A stretch of DNA of 64,000 nt, taken from Multifurca ochricompacta (taxonomy: Eukaryota; Basidiomycota; Agaricomycetes; Russulales; Russulaceae). The notes under the pieces are model-generated. The model searched no databases. It saw nothing but the letters and a program-made list of their open reading frames with translations, and had not been told where the DNA came from. Position numbers and translations under genes: made by a program. How positions within the stretch are numbered: the first letter of the stretch is position 1; the number at the start of each line of letters is the position of its first letter. Positions 1 through 10,108 of the stretch are shown in pieces. The stretch lies in NCBI GenBank assembly GCA_022496185.1, contig WTXG01000051.1, positions 1-64,000 of the forward strand, given 5' to 3'.

Positions 1-1295
1 TTCAAACGAGCATTTGCTGGTTTGAGGTACAGGTCATGTTTGCGTAGAATGTCCAATACTTGGTGGACCTGCTCTTGGTGATGGATCAGATCATTTGTGG
101 TGGCTACCAGGATGTCATCCATGTATACTACCACCTCACCCGTAAGAATGAGGTCGCGAAGATGTGATTCATCATAGATTGAAAGGTAGCAGGCGAGTTG
201 GTAAGGCCAAAAAACATGATTTGGTTCAAAGAGCCCTTGGTTGGTTTTAAAGCCGCTTTGCACTGGTCTCCCTCCTTAATCCTGATGTTGTTGTACCCCA
301 CCAGACGTCCATTTTGGAAAACAGGGATTTATCCCGCATGGTGTCAATGAGTTCTGAGATGAGTGGAAGAGGGTAGGCGTTCTTTATTGTATGGGCATTT
401 ATCCGTCGGTAGTCCTGAACAGGTCGAGTTTGCCATCTTTCTTCTTGATGAAGAAGAAAGGTGATGCGTATGGTGATTTCAAGGGGCGGATGTAGCCCTT
501 TGCAAGATGTTCTTCAAGGAATGCTGTGAGCACCGTTTGTTCTGCCTGTGACAATGGGTAGATTTTACAGTCGATTGGCTGATGGGGTATCAGGTGCAAA
601 TTCGATGGCGTGATCCCATGGTCGCATAGGCAGGAAACATTGTGATTCTTCCTCTGAGAATACCTTCCAGTGCCGGTGGTATGCTTCTGGTACTACTTCC
701 TCGAAGGTCCTTTCTGAATGCCCTTCCACTGCCTTCTGGGCGAGTTCTGATGCCTTCGTGGCATAACAATAGCCCAGGTCTTTTTCTTTTGACTCTCTTT
801 CTTCTGCAACTCCACGTCTAGCCAACTGTCGGGCTGCATAGTCATACCCTAGTGAAGTGATGAGAACAGGGTAGGACTGCTTGTCCATGGTTGCGTCGCT
901 CCAGTTAATTTTTGGCTCAAAAGCCGCTAGCCATGGATACCCTAGGATCAAGTCTTCCTCTCCCAGGTTGGTGACAAGGAAGCGAATGTTTTTTGTCCTT
1001 TCCCCTACTTGAACCTGGAGATCCGTATAATGTCTAATTTTTCCGGCTCGGTTGGCTGTTCCGTCAATGTTCCAGATGTTCTTTTCCTGGGGGAGTTCCT
1101 GCATCCCCAAGCCCATGGTCCTTGCCATTCATGGGCTGATAAAATTATCGGTAGCTCCTGAGTCTATCAGGATATCTCGATCAGCTGTCTTCTGTGTGGT
1201 TTCAAAGTGTACTGGTATTTTCAGAGATTTGAAGCGACTAGTGTACACAGAGGTTACATGTAATGCTCGTGCCCAGGCCGATGGGGTAGAGCCAA
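1..1295 (-). pseudogene. pol: gypsy A1 pol: aspartic protease and N-terminal reverse transcriptase
   Basis: Reading begins just after the gag stop in the -1 frame relative to gag. The protease active-site motif DSGATDNF lies at 1164..1141, followed by the family fold ending in an ILGYPWL motif. The RT fingers region starts near 600 and the catalytic YMDD is encoded by 125..111, so the window ends in the palm domain. Damage: an in-frame TGA at 1131..1129 just after the protease motif, a frameshift near 590-600 at the protease/RT junction, and further frame changes between 300 and 400. The protein would process Gag-Pol and copy element RNA inside cytoplasmic virus-like particles. The assignment is firm; the copy is not functional as read. 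Confidence 0.88.
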
Positions 1296-2680
1296 TTAAA
1301 AATCCTTTTTAGCGAATTCCTTCTCGACCAAGAGGGCCTGCACTTCTTCACTCTCCTTCATCATGTTGCTCCATATTTCCTGTGCCTTTTCTTCTTTTGT
1401 CGGCATTTTTTTGTTGACGGTTGGTGGGTTGTTCTGGACCAGTGTGACTGTAGCTTCAGCCACCCATACCCCCTTCTTAGGGCATTCTCTCGACATATGC
1501 CCCTGCACCTTGCAGCGAAAGCATCTTCCTTCTTTCATCAATGTCTGTCTTTCTTCTTCAGTGAGTGCCACTCGTGCTCTGGTCCTATCAGCCAAAGTGT
1601 CCATGGCGTTTGGATCCCTCTGGGTGGTATGTGTGGGCTTAATCCCAAAGGCAGCCTTCCATTGTTCACAGGTCTTCCCCTTCTTGGTATCAACCCCAAA
1701 GTGTGTCTGGAAGTCGAGGTAATCTTGCTGCTGGCGTTGAGCAGCATCAACCCATGTATCCCAATCATTGGGGTGGTGGAATTGGATAATATTTTTGACT
1801 AGTGGGTTGGGTAGTCCCTGGGAAAAGAGGTCCAATGTCGCCTCCTCATCTGTGTTGTATCCAGCTTGATTAGCCAGACTTCTGAACTTCGCCACATAGG
1901 CATCCAAGTCTCCTTTATCTATTTTTAGAGACTTGAGTTCTTGGGCAGCTTTCTGCTTTGCTTGCCCATCTGTGAACGCATCCTTGAACCACTGGGCAAT
2001 GGTTTCCCAAAGACCCTCACTAGTGGTGCGTTGCCCACTCTCAATCTGTTCATTTAGCCATTCCAGCTGCTCCATAGTCCAGTCATCCACTGCTTCTCCT
2101 CGAATCAATGACAGGAAGAGGTTGGCATGTTGGAAGGGGTTGATAATTTGGGGCACGTCATGGTTGAAGTTTTTAAATGTTGTGAACTCCAACATAAACT
2201 TCTTGCTTTGTGATTGATCCCTGGTAAACGTCTGGGGCAGTACACCTGACAGTTGTCCTGAGGGTGGGGGAAGGTTTGGTGGTAGCATGACTGGTGGTGC
2301 GGGCGGAGGTGCTGGGTCTGGGAGTTGGGCGGCGATAGTGGACATCTTTTGTTGAGTTGGTGTAGTCGTACTGGTGGATTGTGTGGATATCTGGGGAGCT
2401 GTCAAAGCAGGGGCTCTGATTGTGTCAACTGCTGGTGCAACTGGGGTTGTAGTCGATGCTAATACCAGTGCTTCTTCGCTGTGTTCTTCTACGTACTCTT
2501 CTGGTTCGGAGTCTGTGACAATGGCTGGGGGATTTTCTCTCCACAGCCCTAATCCGAATTCAGGTGGGGTGGGTCCTGTAGTGACCCAAGAGTGTTGGCT
2601 GTCTGAATATCGGATACGATACCAAACTCTCTTCTCGTCGTCGTATTCTACTGGTTGGTATCTTCCATCGTGATAGATGT
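1296..2680 (-). pseudogene. gag: gypsy A1 gag, N-terminus lost
   Basis: An uninterrupted frame of about 460 codons ends in TAA at 1298..1296. From N to C it has an acidic and Pro/Thr-rich leader, a retrotransposon capsid region around 2200-1700 (alpha-helical, with the NPLVKNII-type motif), and a CCHC zinc knuckle (CFRCKVQGHMSREC) near 1530-1490. Gag forms the particle shell and the knuckle binds element RNA. By comparison with A2 and A3 (both start MASS...), roughly the first 45 residues are missing because gypsy C inserted at 2680/2681. Apparent start codons upstream of 2680 lie inside the gypsy C LTR and are not native. pol continues in the -1 frame, so Gag-Pol synthesis would need a frameshift; no canonical slippery heptamer is obvious. 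Confidence 0.9.
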
Positions 2681-3186
2681 TGTGACAGAATTCTCCCTGC
2701 GACGTTACTAATGACTTGACATCGTGTTTCACCGGTGTTTTGCTTACTGAGGGCCTAACCCCTCCTAATTCTCCTTAGTTCTAGCTCATTCTACTGCACA
2801 ACCATTTAGATACTATGTCATAGTCCTAGAACCTTCTATTTACTATGACATAGCTAGAACTACTTGTATTTAAAGTACAGTAAAGTAGAGAGACAGACCT
2901 AAGTCTGTTCTCTTGTGTTCAATCAAAGGTGCTTTGGACTTCATCGAATCCTCTCAGTTAGAGCCCCACTTGAACTCTCCAAGATGTGACTTGGAGAGCC
3001 TTCATCATCTTGAACTTGTTGCAGGACTTAGAGTCTCTGCCATCGACTTCAAATCTCACGTGCGTGCCCTCTGACTTCGTCATGGGCTTGACTAGATCTT
3101 GACTCTATTGTAACTTTGAACCTTGCCTTGACTTGGAAGACTTGCTCCCGTCCGACCCCGACACAGTTCCGCACCTAACTGTGACA
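2681..3186 (+). repeat. 5' LTR of gypsy C
   Basis: 506 bp beginning and ending with TGTGACA. It contains a TATA-like TATTTAAAG near 2868-2876, followed by a conserved AGAGAGACAGAC stretch that probably marks the transcription start/R region. It is followed directly by TTAGAACAGACTTAAC, the likely primer-binding region, which recurs after the related LTR at 57382. Confidence 0.88.
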
Positions 3187-4390
3187 TTAGAACAGACTTA
3201 ACTGAAACCAACGAACGACGTACCTAGAACCAGAAAAGAAAAAAAAAGAACTGAAGAAAAGAAGAACTTACCGAACGCGTGAGGCGACGATGATGCGTCC
3301 CTCACCCCAACACCAGAACTCGATCCATCTTGATCCCTTGATTTGTCGTGGTCGACGTACTGACTGTGGCTTTGATTCCTTGCTTTGTCGTGGTCGACGT
3401 ATTGACCGTGGCTTGACTCCTTTGCTTTGTCGTGGTCGACATACTGACCGCGGCTTGATTCCTTCAATCTGTCTTGATCATCGTCTTGATCTTGACTGCC
3501 AGATTCTGTCTTGGTTGCGACCTTGATAGTTTGACTCGATCACGTTTGATCGTTTATTGATTTGCTGTGGTCGAGGTAGACCACCGAATGGACCCTGGAT
3601 GCCAGTGATCCTGATTGCCGGACCAGAACTGCAAGGTGACAACGAGTCGTCCCTTGTACGAAACCCAGAAAGTCGCGATGACCACGCAAGAACCCCGAAC
3701 CCTGACCTTGAAAGAACATGTCTCTTGAAGACTGACCTCGACATCGAAACCTGATAGAAGAGTCAGAACCTGAGAAAAGAAACAACTCACCGAACCCGCA
3801 AGGTGATGATGACGCATCCCTTGCTTTGACACCGAACCCAACCTCGGAGCTTGATAATGCTCCAATCGAATCCCACAACCAACTTATAGTTCTTGCAAGA
3901 GGACTCCCCAACCAGAAACTGAAGACATACCACCTGAAAACCGAAACCGCCTTACATCGCTCGCCAGTGATCCCCGACCGACAGCATTCAGAGTAATGGA
4001 CCCGCGAACCCAGAATACAACTTGAACCCGACTTGAGGCAAGCTTGCTTCACGAAGAGACCATCGAATCCATCAATAAGAACCTTGACACTGTAACCTTG
4101 AAGTTCCATGTCACCCCGACTTGCGCCGTCGACAACGTTGCCGCACATCTAAAGGAAAAGCACCAAGTGATGAGGAATTCGCGAAGGGAACATACCATTT
4201 AGAGGGTCTCGGATTCCCTATTGACAGAAGATCACAGTAGACCGATACAGAAATACTTGACACCAAGTACACCTGAACACTAGAGGACAACTCAAAACAA
4301 TTAGAATCACCCTGGAAAGAAACGCGATTGAACACACCTAAAGACCGATTCCACGACCCCACACAACTCCCCACTCGAATAGATCAACCA
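3187..4390 (+). other. gypsy C untranslated leader
   Basis: No sustained open frame on the plus strand; the minus-strand frames here are short and unsupported. The stretch aligns in patches with 57383-58200 (shared TTAGAACAGACTTAA, GAACTTA and ACTCCCCAAC segments), where it leads into a gag gene. I read it as the long 5' leader of the family. It holds a short tandem repeat at 3341-3470. The right boundary is the deletion junction into pol. Confidence 0.6.
3341..3470. repeat. three-copy ~41-bp tandem repeat in gypsy C leader
   Basis: Units share TTTGTCGTGGTCGAC followed by TACTGACCGTGGCTTGA with a few substitutions. A degenerate fourth partial unit (CTGTGGTCGAGGTAGACC) occurs near 3563. On the minus strand the repeat would encode a repeated YVDHDK peptide, but no gene context supports translation. 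Confidence 0.75.
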
Positions 4391-5402
4391 TTGTTCGGAA
4401 CACTTCTTGGACACGACAAAAGGCGGAACAAGCACTTCTGCAGAGCGACCCACCGCTGAAACCGACCAGAGTTTGCCGTGGGAAGACAAGACTGGCTTGA
4501 AAGAAAAACCTCAAAACGTATCTTCCTTCTTCCAAGCTGGCACCACACCGATTTGGACCGTTCACAATAAAAGATCAGATGTGACAGAATTCTCCCTGCG
4601 ACGTTACTAATGACTTGACATTGTGTTTCACCGGTGTTTTGGCTTACTGAGGGCCTAACCCCTCCTAATTCTCCTTAGTTCTAGCTCATTCTACTGCACA
4701 ACTATTTAGATACTATGTCATAGTCCTAGAACCTTCTATTTACTATGACATAGCTAGTTCTACATGTATTTAAAGACCTACTAGAGTAGAGAGACAGACT
4801 AAGTCTGTTCTCTTGTATTCAATCAGAGGTGCTTCGGAAATCCTTGAATCCTCTCAGTTAGAGCCCCACTTGAACTCTCCAAGATGTGACTTGGAGAGCC
4901 TTCATCATCTTGAACTTGTTGCAGGACTTAGAGTCTCTGCCGTCGACCTCGAATCTCACGCGCGTGCCCTCTGACTTCATCATGGGCTTGAACCGACTTG
5001 ACTTTGCTGTGACCTAGAACCTTGACTTATCTTGATGCGACTTGGGAGGCTAGCTCCCACACGATCCCCGACACAGTTCCGCACCTAACTGTGACATCAG
5101 ATACCTTCAACTGCCTGCCGATTAAACTTGCCAGCCCATATGAAGATACACAACATGTATCATGTGGACCCCTTATCACCCTATCATGAAACAGAAGCCC
5201 ACTGAGTAAATTACACACGCCCGCCATCTAGTCTCGTCAACAGCAAAGAAGAATATGAAGTAGAATGCCTTATCAGGCATCGATATCATGGCCATGCGAA
5301 GACACTGCAGTTCTTAGTCAACTGGAAAGGGTACCCTTTGAGCGATGACTTTTGGATGCCTGCTGCTCTGACATCAATGCGTCGAGGACACCACAAGCCT
5401 TA
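4391..5402 (+). pseudogene. pol: gypsy C integrase C-terminus with chromodomain
   Basis: Two blocks separated by the solo LTR at 4580-5096. The left block encodes WLERKNLKTYLPSSKLAP and the following FGPF segment, the GPF/Y module of gypsy integrases. The right block encodes the LPAHMKIHNMYHVDPLSPYH segment and then a chromodomain (EYEVECLIRH ... FLVNWKGYP) at about 5251-5370. Removing the LTR and one TCAGA copy rejoins the frame exactly (KDQ-I-PST). The chromodomain normally guides integration to chromatin marks such as H3K9me. Damage: TGA codons in both blocks (one in the left block, one near 5201), a frame change near 4455, and deletion of everything upstream in pol. Confidence 0.87.
4580..5096 (+). 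repeat. solo LTR (gypsy B/C type) with TSD TCAGA
   Basis: 517 bp, TGTGACA at both ends, flanked by TCAGA at 4575-4579 and 5097-5101. It resembles the gypsy C LTRs but differs at several sites (an extra G near 4641 and several C/T differences), so it is an independent insertion reduced to one LTR by LTR-LTR recombination. The empty site restores the integrase frame. Confidence 0.95.
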
Positions 5403-6535
5403 GGAGGGGGGTAATTATTCCATTTGTGTCTCAGCGTTTCCCCAGAAATTCGCTTCACCCTGGCATGCATCAAGAACCTTACTTGCCCTTCCGCTCAGAA
5501 CATCCATCAGACCTGCCGAACACCTAGAATGTCGACTCCGAAGACTCTCACCACCAACACCTTGACCGACGATGAAACCCGAATCCAGCACATCTCAGCA
5601 GCACCGATGCCGCCTCCCACACCAGCACCACCAAATGAAGACCCAATCGTTACAAGAAGTCAGAACGCGCTTGACAGAAGAACAAGCCTGACGCATACAC
5701 GCTACACAGTCCAATGACGACCCAAGAAGTCAAATACCGACCCGAATTCCCACCTTGCCATCCCTCGCAGCTGTGTCAGTCGACATAGGTCTTCATAAGT
5801 ACATCCACCCTGGGCTGCCATCCGTACAAAACCACATCCATTCCACACATTGCCAACACCAATGGATCAGGAGTAATGAAGGCTGCATCTTGCATGCCAG
5901 GTTCGTAAGCTTTAACTACCGACAACGTAACCCCCAGGTTCTCACCACGATGAGCGAGAACCAGCCACTCTTCGCCATTGCGCTCCACGCTAGAAACCAC
6001 TCTCGAACCTCGCAACGTCCCAATCCTTTGATTTCGCGCTTCCAACAGTGACTCTTCAACACGGAGATGCTTTACACCAAACTGGATCAACACTGTGCTC
6101 GACGACTTGCGCGATCCCGGAGTTTGGGCCAAAGCGACAAGATTCCGTGCAATGATGAACGATTTGGACGTAGCCCAGCAGGCCGTGGCCGCCACACAAA
6201 AGCAAATAGAAATAACAGTCCAGAAGGTACGAACATCGACGCAAGCACTGACACAATGCAACGCATACCACCGAATTTATCCGCACCTCACCTACCTATA
6301 CGCCTGGCAAGATCGCATCCGACCAAACAAGCTCACAAGATTTGCGCTGTCTTGCAAGAGGACTTGACAACACACAACACCTTCAAACACCAACGACCCC
6401 GCAAGGTCCGCGCAGCATCCAAAGCTGCACGACAACTGGACGATACTCGACAACCACTCAACGACTGCGCACGCCGCGACCACGAACCCCGCCACCACCG
6501 ACATTCAATGACGTTTGGGGGCAAACGTCAGCCTA
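5403..6535 (+). pseudogene. accessory ORF downstream of chromodomain (gypsy C), degenerate
   Basis: After the chromodomain stop (TAG at 5401-5403) the plus strand holds patches of coding-like sequence: MSTPKTLTTN at 5529, a PEFP motif near 5743, an HPYKTTSIPHI segment near 5820, and a charged, heptad-rich helix beginning WINTVLDDLRD at about 6085-6290. The order (Ser/Thr-rich start, PEFP, beta-like middle, coiled coil) matches the better preserved accessory ORF of A2 at 54311-55516, although sequence identity is low. The Cys-rich tail of the A2 protein is not recognisable here. Several stops and frame changes break it. Function unknown; by position it is an extra protein of chromoviral gypsy elements. 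Confidence 0.5.
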
Positions 6536-6547
6536 CAGAAGGGGTAA

Positions 6548-6719
6548 TGTGACAGAATTCTCCCTGCGACGTTACTAATGACTTGACATCGTGTTTCACC
6601 GGTGTTTTGCTTACTGAGGGCCTAACCCCTCCTAATTCTCCTTAGTTCTAGCTCATTCTACTGCACAACCATTTAGATACTATGTCATAGTCCTAGAACC
6701 TTCTATTTACTATGACATA
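6548..6719 (+). repeat. 3' LTR of gypsy C, truncated
   Basis: Begins TGTGACAGAATTC immediately after a purine-rich ACAGAAGGGGTAA tract (6535-6547), the likely polypurine tract for plus-strand priming. It looks identical to 2681-2852 and stops at ...ATGACATA where the Tc1 palindrome begins. The rest of the LTR is not found on the other side of the palindrome. Confidence 0.9.
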
Positions 6720-7081
6720 CAGTGCCTCACAAAACTGAGTCAATGTTTTGCACTTTTGCACTGTTTGTTGAATATCACATCAGCCAAAACAAATATAAAC
6801 AAAGTCTTGGTAGACCATAAAAGGTACAAGATAAGGGTTATGTAATGCAACAATGATTATGTAATTCTGATCAAAACTTGTGGAGCTATGCCCATTTCAA
6901 ATTGGGGACTCATTGACTCAGTTTTGTGAGTGGGTATCAGAAATATCAGAATCTGATGCTCCACCAAATGTACAGCAACCAATCCTTAATATATGGTTAC
7001 CATAGTTGTCTTAATATTGATGGGACCTGGAATAGAGCTATTTAACCATGGTTTACATTCCCAGAATATTATAATTTCCCA

Positions 7082-7570
7082 ATGCACCCCACCTCCTCTG
7101 CTCAGAAAGAAAACATGCTCTCTCTGGCCTCTGAAGGTCATTCCACTCACACTATTGCCTCCAGACTCAGCCTCAGCCAGTCCACAGTCTCTAGGACACT
7201 CAGGACCCTCCTTCCCAACCATCAGTCACCTCATTTTGGTCATCTTTCCAAGCTCTCTGCTACCTCTGAACATGCTATCATCATACAAATCACCACAGGA
7301 AAGGTTGGCAATGCTGTCCAGGCCACAAAGCACATCAATTCCATCATCCCCAACCATGTCCCTTCACAAACTGTGCATTGGGTTCTTAAAAAACATTCAT
7401 TCAAGACTGTAACAAAGAAGAAAAGGCCACTACTCTCTGCAGTACATTGCAAGAAGCACTTAGCCTTTGCTTTGAAGTACCAAAACTGGACTATGGAGGA
7501 CTGGAAGAGGGTCATTTGGTCAGATGAGACCAAAATCAATAGGTTTGGGTCAGATGCCAGTCCTCCATAG
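7082..7570 (+). pseudogene. Tc1-type transposase, N-terminal half (left arm)
   Basis: Starts MHPTSSAQKENML at 7082. Residues 8-50 form a helix-turn-helix (IASRLSLSQSTVSRTLRTL), followed by a second HTH region (NSIIPNHVPSQTVHWVLKKH) and a basic linker. The conserved WSDETK motif with the first catalytic aspartate of the DDE/D triad is encoded within the 52-bp centre, after which the frame runs into the inverted arm and stops at 7570. About 162 residues against roughly 340 for a complete Tc1 transposase. If translated, it would be a DNA-binding domain without a catalytic core and could in principle compete with full transposase for the ends. Confidence 0.88.
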
Positions 7571-7979
7571 TCCAGTTTTGGTACTTCAAAGCAAAGGCTA
7601 AGTGCTTCTTGCAATGTACTGCAGAGAGTAGTGGCCTTTTCTTCTTTGTTACAGTCTTGAATGAATGTTTTTTAAGAACCCAATGCACAGTTTGTGAAGG
7701 GACATGGTTGGGGATGATGGAATTGATGTGCTTTGTGGCCTGGACAGCATTGCCAACCTTTCCTGTGGTGATTTGTATGATGATAGCATGTTCAGAGGTA
7801 GCAGAGAGCTTGGAAAGATGACCAAAATGAGGTGACTGATGGTTGGGAAGGAGGGTCCTGAGTGTCCTAGAGACTGTGGACTGGCTGAGGCTGAGTCTGG
7901 AGGCAATAGTGTGAGTGGAATGACCTTCAGAGGCCAGAGAGAGCATGTTTTCTTTCTGAGCAGAGGAGGTGGGGTGCAT
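7536..7979 (-). pseudogene. Tc1-type transposase, N-terminal half (right arm)
   Basis: Mirror of the left-arm frame: the first ~140 residues are the same, then it diverges at the palindrome centre and ends. It contains the two helix-turn-helix regions but not the first catalytic aspartate, which is only read on the plus strand through the centre. Its presence shows the right arm is a copy of the 5' half of the element rather than its normal 3' half. Confidence 0.85.
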
Positions 7980-8341
7980 TGGGAAATTATAATATTCTGG
8001 GAATGTAAACCATGGTTAAATAGCTCTATTCCAGGTCCCATCAATATTAAGACAACTATGGTAACCATATATTAAGGATTGGTTGCTGTACATTTGGTGG
8101 AGCATCAGATTCTGATATTTCTGATACCCACTCACAAAACTGAGTCAATGAGTCCCCAATTTGAAATGGGCATAGCTCCACAAGTTTTGATCAGAATTAC
8201 ATAATCATTGTTGCATTACATAACCCTTATCTTGTACCTTTTATGGTCTACCAAGACTTTGTTTATATTTGTTTTGGCTGATGTGATATTCAACAAACAG
8301 TGCAAAAGTGCAAAACATTGACTCAGTTTTGTGAGGCACTG

Positions 8342-8498
8342 TACTTAACTATTAGACTAATGTTCTTTACATAGAACTTTCTTTGTCTAGGTCAGTAGTA
8401 TAGTAATAGAGTTCTTCTAACATCTGAAGTAACTTTCTTTGTCTAGCTTAACCCGCTAACCTTACAGTCAGTATGCTGCGCTCCATGCCTGTTTCACA
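8342..8498 (+). repeat. copia A 5' LTR fragment
   Basis: Matches the 3' part of the copia C LTR (shared GTCAGTAGTATAGTAATAGA and GTCAGTATGCTGCGC segments) and ends TTTCACA. Its left side is cut by the Tc1 palindrome. It is fused at 8499 to integrase sequence (GCATAAACTCATG), which records an internal deletion of gag and protease. Confidence 0.8.
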
Positions 8499-9534
8499 GC
8501 ATAAACTCATGATGCTGTATAGCCCACAACAGAACAGAAGGGCTGAGAGATTCAATAGAACCATTATGGAAAAAGGCACTAGCATGCTGCATGATGCAGG
8601 CCTGTCTCTTGGTTTTTGGGAATGTGCTGTTGAGACAGCATGTCATATATATAATAGAACTCCCATCCATTCTAATAAGTGGAAGACTCCGCTTGAGCTT
8701 CTGGTTGGGAACAAGCCAGATGTCTTGTACTTTAAGGTCTTTGGTTACAAAGCCTACTATCATGTTCCAGAGGGCAAGTGGCATAAATTAGATCCCAAAG
8801 CCAGGGAAGCCGTCTTTGTTGGGTATGAGCCCACTTCTAAGGGCTATACACTTTGGGATAGTTGTACCCAGTCTCTCATCTCTTCATGAGATGTTACATT
8901 TGATGAGAGATCCTTCCCATCCCACTCTGCAAAGGACAGCAGAGCAGATAAACCAAAAGAGCAACCTAGTCAAGGTGGCTCATTTATTTTACCTGGTGGA
9001 AATGTCCAACCACCACCAGCAACTGCTATGAATGTTCCTGAGGCTCCTCAAGATGAGGACAACCTAGAAGAGGAACAGGAGGACATAGTACCTCCTCAAA
9101 TACCACCTCAGCCTACCACACCCACATGTAATGTAGACACCACACACCCTCAGACTATTTACCAGACTCCTCCATCACAAGTTCTGGAACCATCCTCCCC
9201 TCCCAAAAGAACTCATGCCATAAGGTGATCTGACAGGATTGCAGGCAGACTTCCTCAACCAAACTTTCAGAGGACAAGTCCATGTTCTGAACAATGCTCC
9301 AGGGCTATCCAGGATGATTTAGATCTGGATAATGCACAACCCAGAAGGCAGTGTCATCTGAATCCTCACTTCTACAATGAGGATAATGCAGAATTCATGC
9401 AGGGTTCTTCCAGACTTGGACAGATGGATCTACTCAATGCTGCAGGACCCCCCTATAGGGATCCTCTTACTTTTAAAGAAGCAATGGAGTCTGAAAATGC
9501 CAGTGATTGGCTTGAGGCATGTCAATATGAAATT
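8499..9534 (+). pseudogene. pol: copia A pol: integrase core to start of RT
   Basis: Opens in the integrase catalytic domain at HKLMMLYSPQQNRRAERFN, which contains the region of the final catalytic Glu, and continues through the GKWHKLDPKAREAVFVGY motif typical of copia integrase C-termini. A TGA at 8887-8889 follows (copia C has an AGA arginine here). A Pro/Glu-rich linker (9028-9228) with another TGA and the start of RT (EDNAEFMQGSSRLGQMDLL) then lead to the gypsy D insertion at 9534/9535. The protein would have been part of a single copia polyprotein. It is very close to copia B. Confidence 0.85.
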
Positions 9535-10108
9535 TGTTACAACTCACTGTCAACTGCCTGGACAGTGGGTTGTATGTGAAGGAAAAGGATTTGGAAGTGG
9601 GCAAAGGATGAGAGTGAGGGTGAAAGTGCAAGGGAGACAAAGCAAACAGCTCAAAGGCAAGGGATGAGAAGCCTTCCACAAGGTGGGGCTAATCTCCTAG
9701 GTAATCAGGAACTGGATCACAAGTGGACAGTCTGGAGCTGTCCATTCTATTCCCAAAGGGTTTATATACATAACTACAACCAGGACTTTGGTCTGTGCAC
9801 TACTTTAGGGAAGGTTAACTTTGCTTTAACTCCCCACTGATCCACCAATGAGAATAGCCCCACTTTTGGGTTTAAAAATCCACAGTACACAGTCTGCAGT
9901 TTGTGGACTGCTGTTTAGGCATTGTGGGCTTCTGTTAGTACTCTTCCCACAGGTCTCCAATTTGGCAGGAGTCTGGCCCTGGTCCAGACTGGCCCTTCTC
10001 TGGTCTTAATCTAGGGTTATCTTCATCTCTGAGGGTTCAGCAAGGTCTCTGGGAGCATCCAGGGATTTCCAGGGGGTCAGGAGGTCTCTAGGGTGTCAGT
10101 TCATGACA
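9535..10108 (-). repeat. 3' LTR of gypsy D
   Basis: 574 bp. Minus-strand ends are TGTCATGAAC...GTTGTAACA, with AAATT outside at 9530-9534. Compared with 28722-29295, many differences are CA in one copy against TG in the other, as expected when a shared CpG decays on opposite strands. The plus-strand GGGTTTATATACATAAC stretch (about 9760) gives a candidate TATA region. Confidence 0.95.

Larger units (their letters stand above)
1..2680 (-). mobile_element. Ty3/gypsy element, family A copy 1 (A1), truncated
   Basis: Minus-strand gag, protease and reverse transcriptase in Ty3/gypsy order. It is cut by the window start inside the RT domain and, at 2680/2681, by the 5' LTR of gypsy C, which removed the gag N-terminus and A1's own 5' LTR. 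The same proteins occur in A2 (48023-56145) and A3 (62842-64000), so the family is multi-copy. A1 keeps many CpGs and keeps CGA arginine codons that have become TGA in A2, so it is the less decayed copy. Family A elements have about 580-598 bp LTRs (TGTTATG...ATAACA), seen intact at A2. Confidence 0.9.
2681..6719 (+). mobile_element. Ty3/gypsy element, family C, internally deleted
   Basis: 5' LTR (2681-3186), untranslated leader, a large deletion removing gag, PR, RT and most of IN near 4390, the integrase C-terminus with chromodomain (4391-5402, split by a solo LTR), an accessory-ORF region, a polypurine tract and a 3' LTR (from 6548) interrupted at 6719 by the Tc1 palindrome. The first 172 bp of the two LTRs look identical, whereas the LTR at 4580-5096 differs, which identifies 2681 and 6548 as the matched pair. 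Insertion was into gag of A1. No TSD can be scored because the 3' LTR end is lost. A CpG-depleted relative of the LTR, leader and gag start lies at 56885-58526. Confidence 0.85.
6720..8341. mobile_element. Tc1/mariner element rearranged into a long palindrome
   Basis: Two 785-bp arms (6720-7504 and 7557-8341) are inverted copies that look identical by eye, around a 52-bp unique centre (7505-7556). The outer ends are CAGTGCCTCAC...GTGAGGCACTG with TA on both sides (6718-6719, 8342-8343), the Tc1/mariner target. Each arm has the 5' terminal repeat with an internal inverted copy of the ~20-bp terminal motif (CTCACAAAACTGAGTCAATG at 6725, its reverse complement near 6910) and the N-terminal half of a transposase. 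The second and third catalytic residues are absent, so it cannot move itself. I saw no CpG in the element. Confidence 0.93.

Noticed and set aside
1296..1310. A canonical -1 slippery heptamer at the gag/pol junction of family A
   Set aside because: The frame relation is -1 in both A1 and A2, but the GGATTTTTAAT and GGATTTTTGAC contexts do not fit X XXY YYZ in the gag frame; the mechanism is left open.
4580..5096. This LTR as the 3' LTR partner of 2681-3186
   Set aside because: It has its own TSD (TCAGA) within integrase sequence and differs from 2681-3186, whereas 6548-6719 matches 2681-2852 and follows a polypurine tract.
5776..6261. A 161-codon minus-strand frame in gypsy C
   Set aside because: The plus strand carries the accessory-ORF pattern seen in A2; the minus frame has no family features.
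6720..8341. Palindrome as an assembly or missed-adapter artefact
   Set aside because: A read-through artefact would mirror the flanking DNA as well. Here symmetry stops exactly at the Tc1 ends with TA on each side and unrelated flanks. Long-read confirmation is still listed under the finding.
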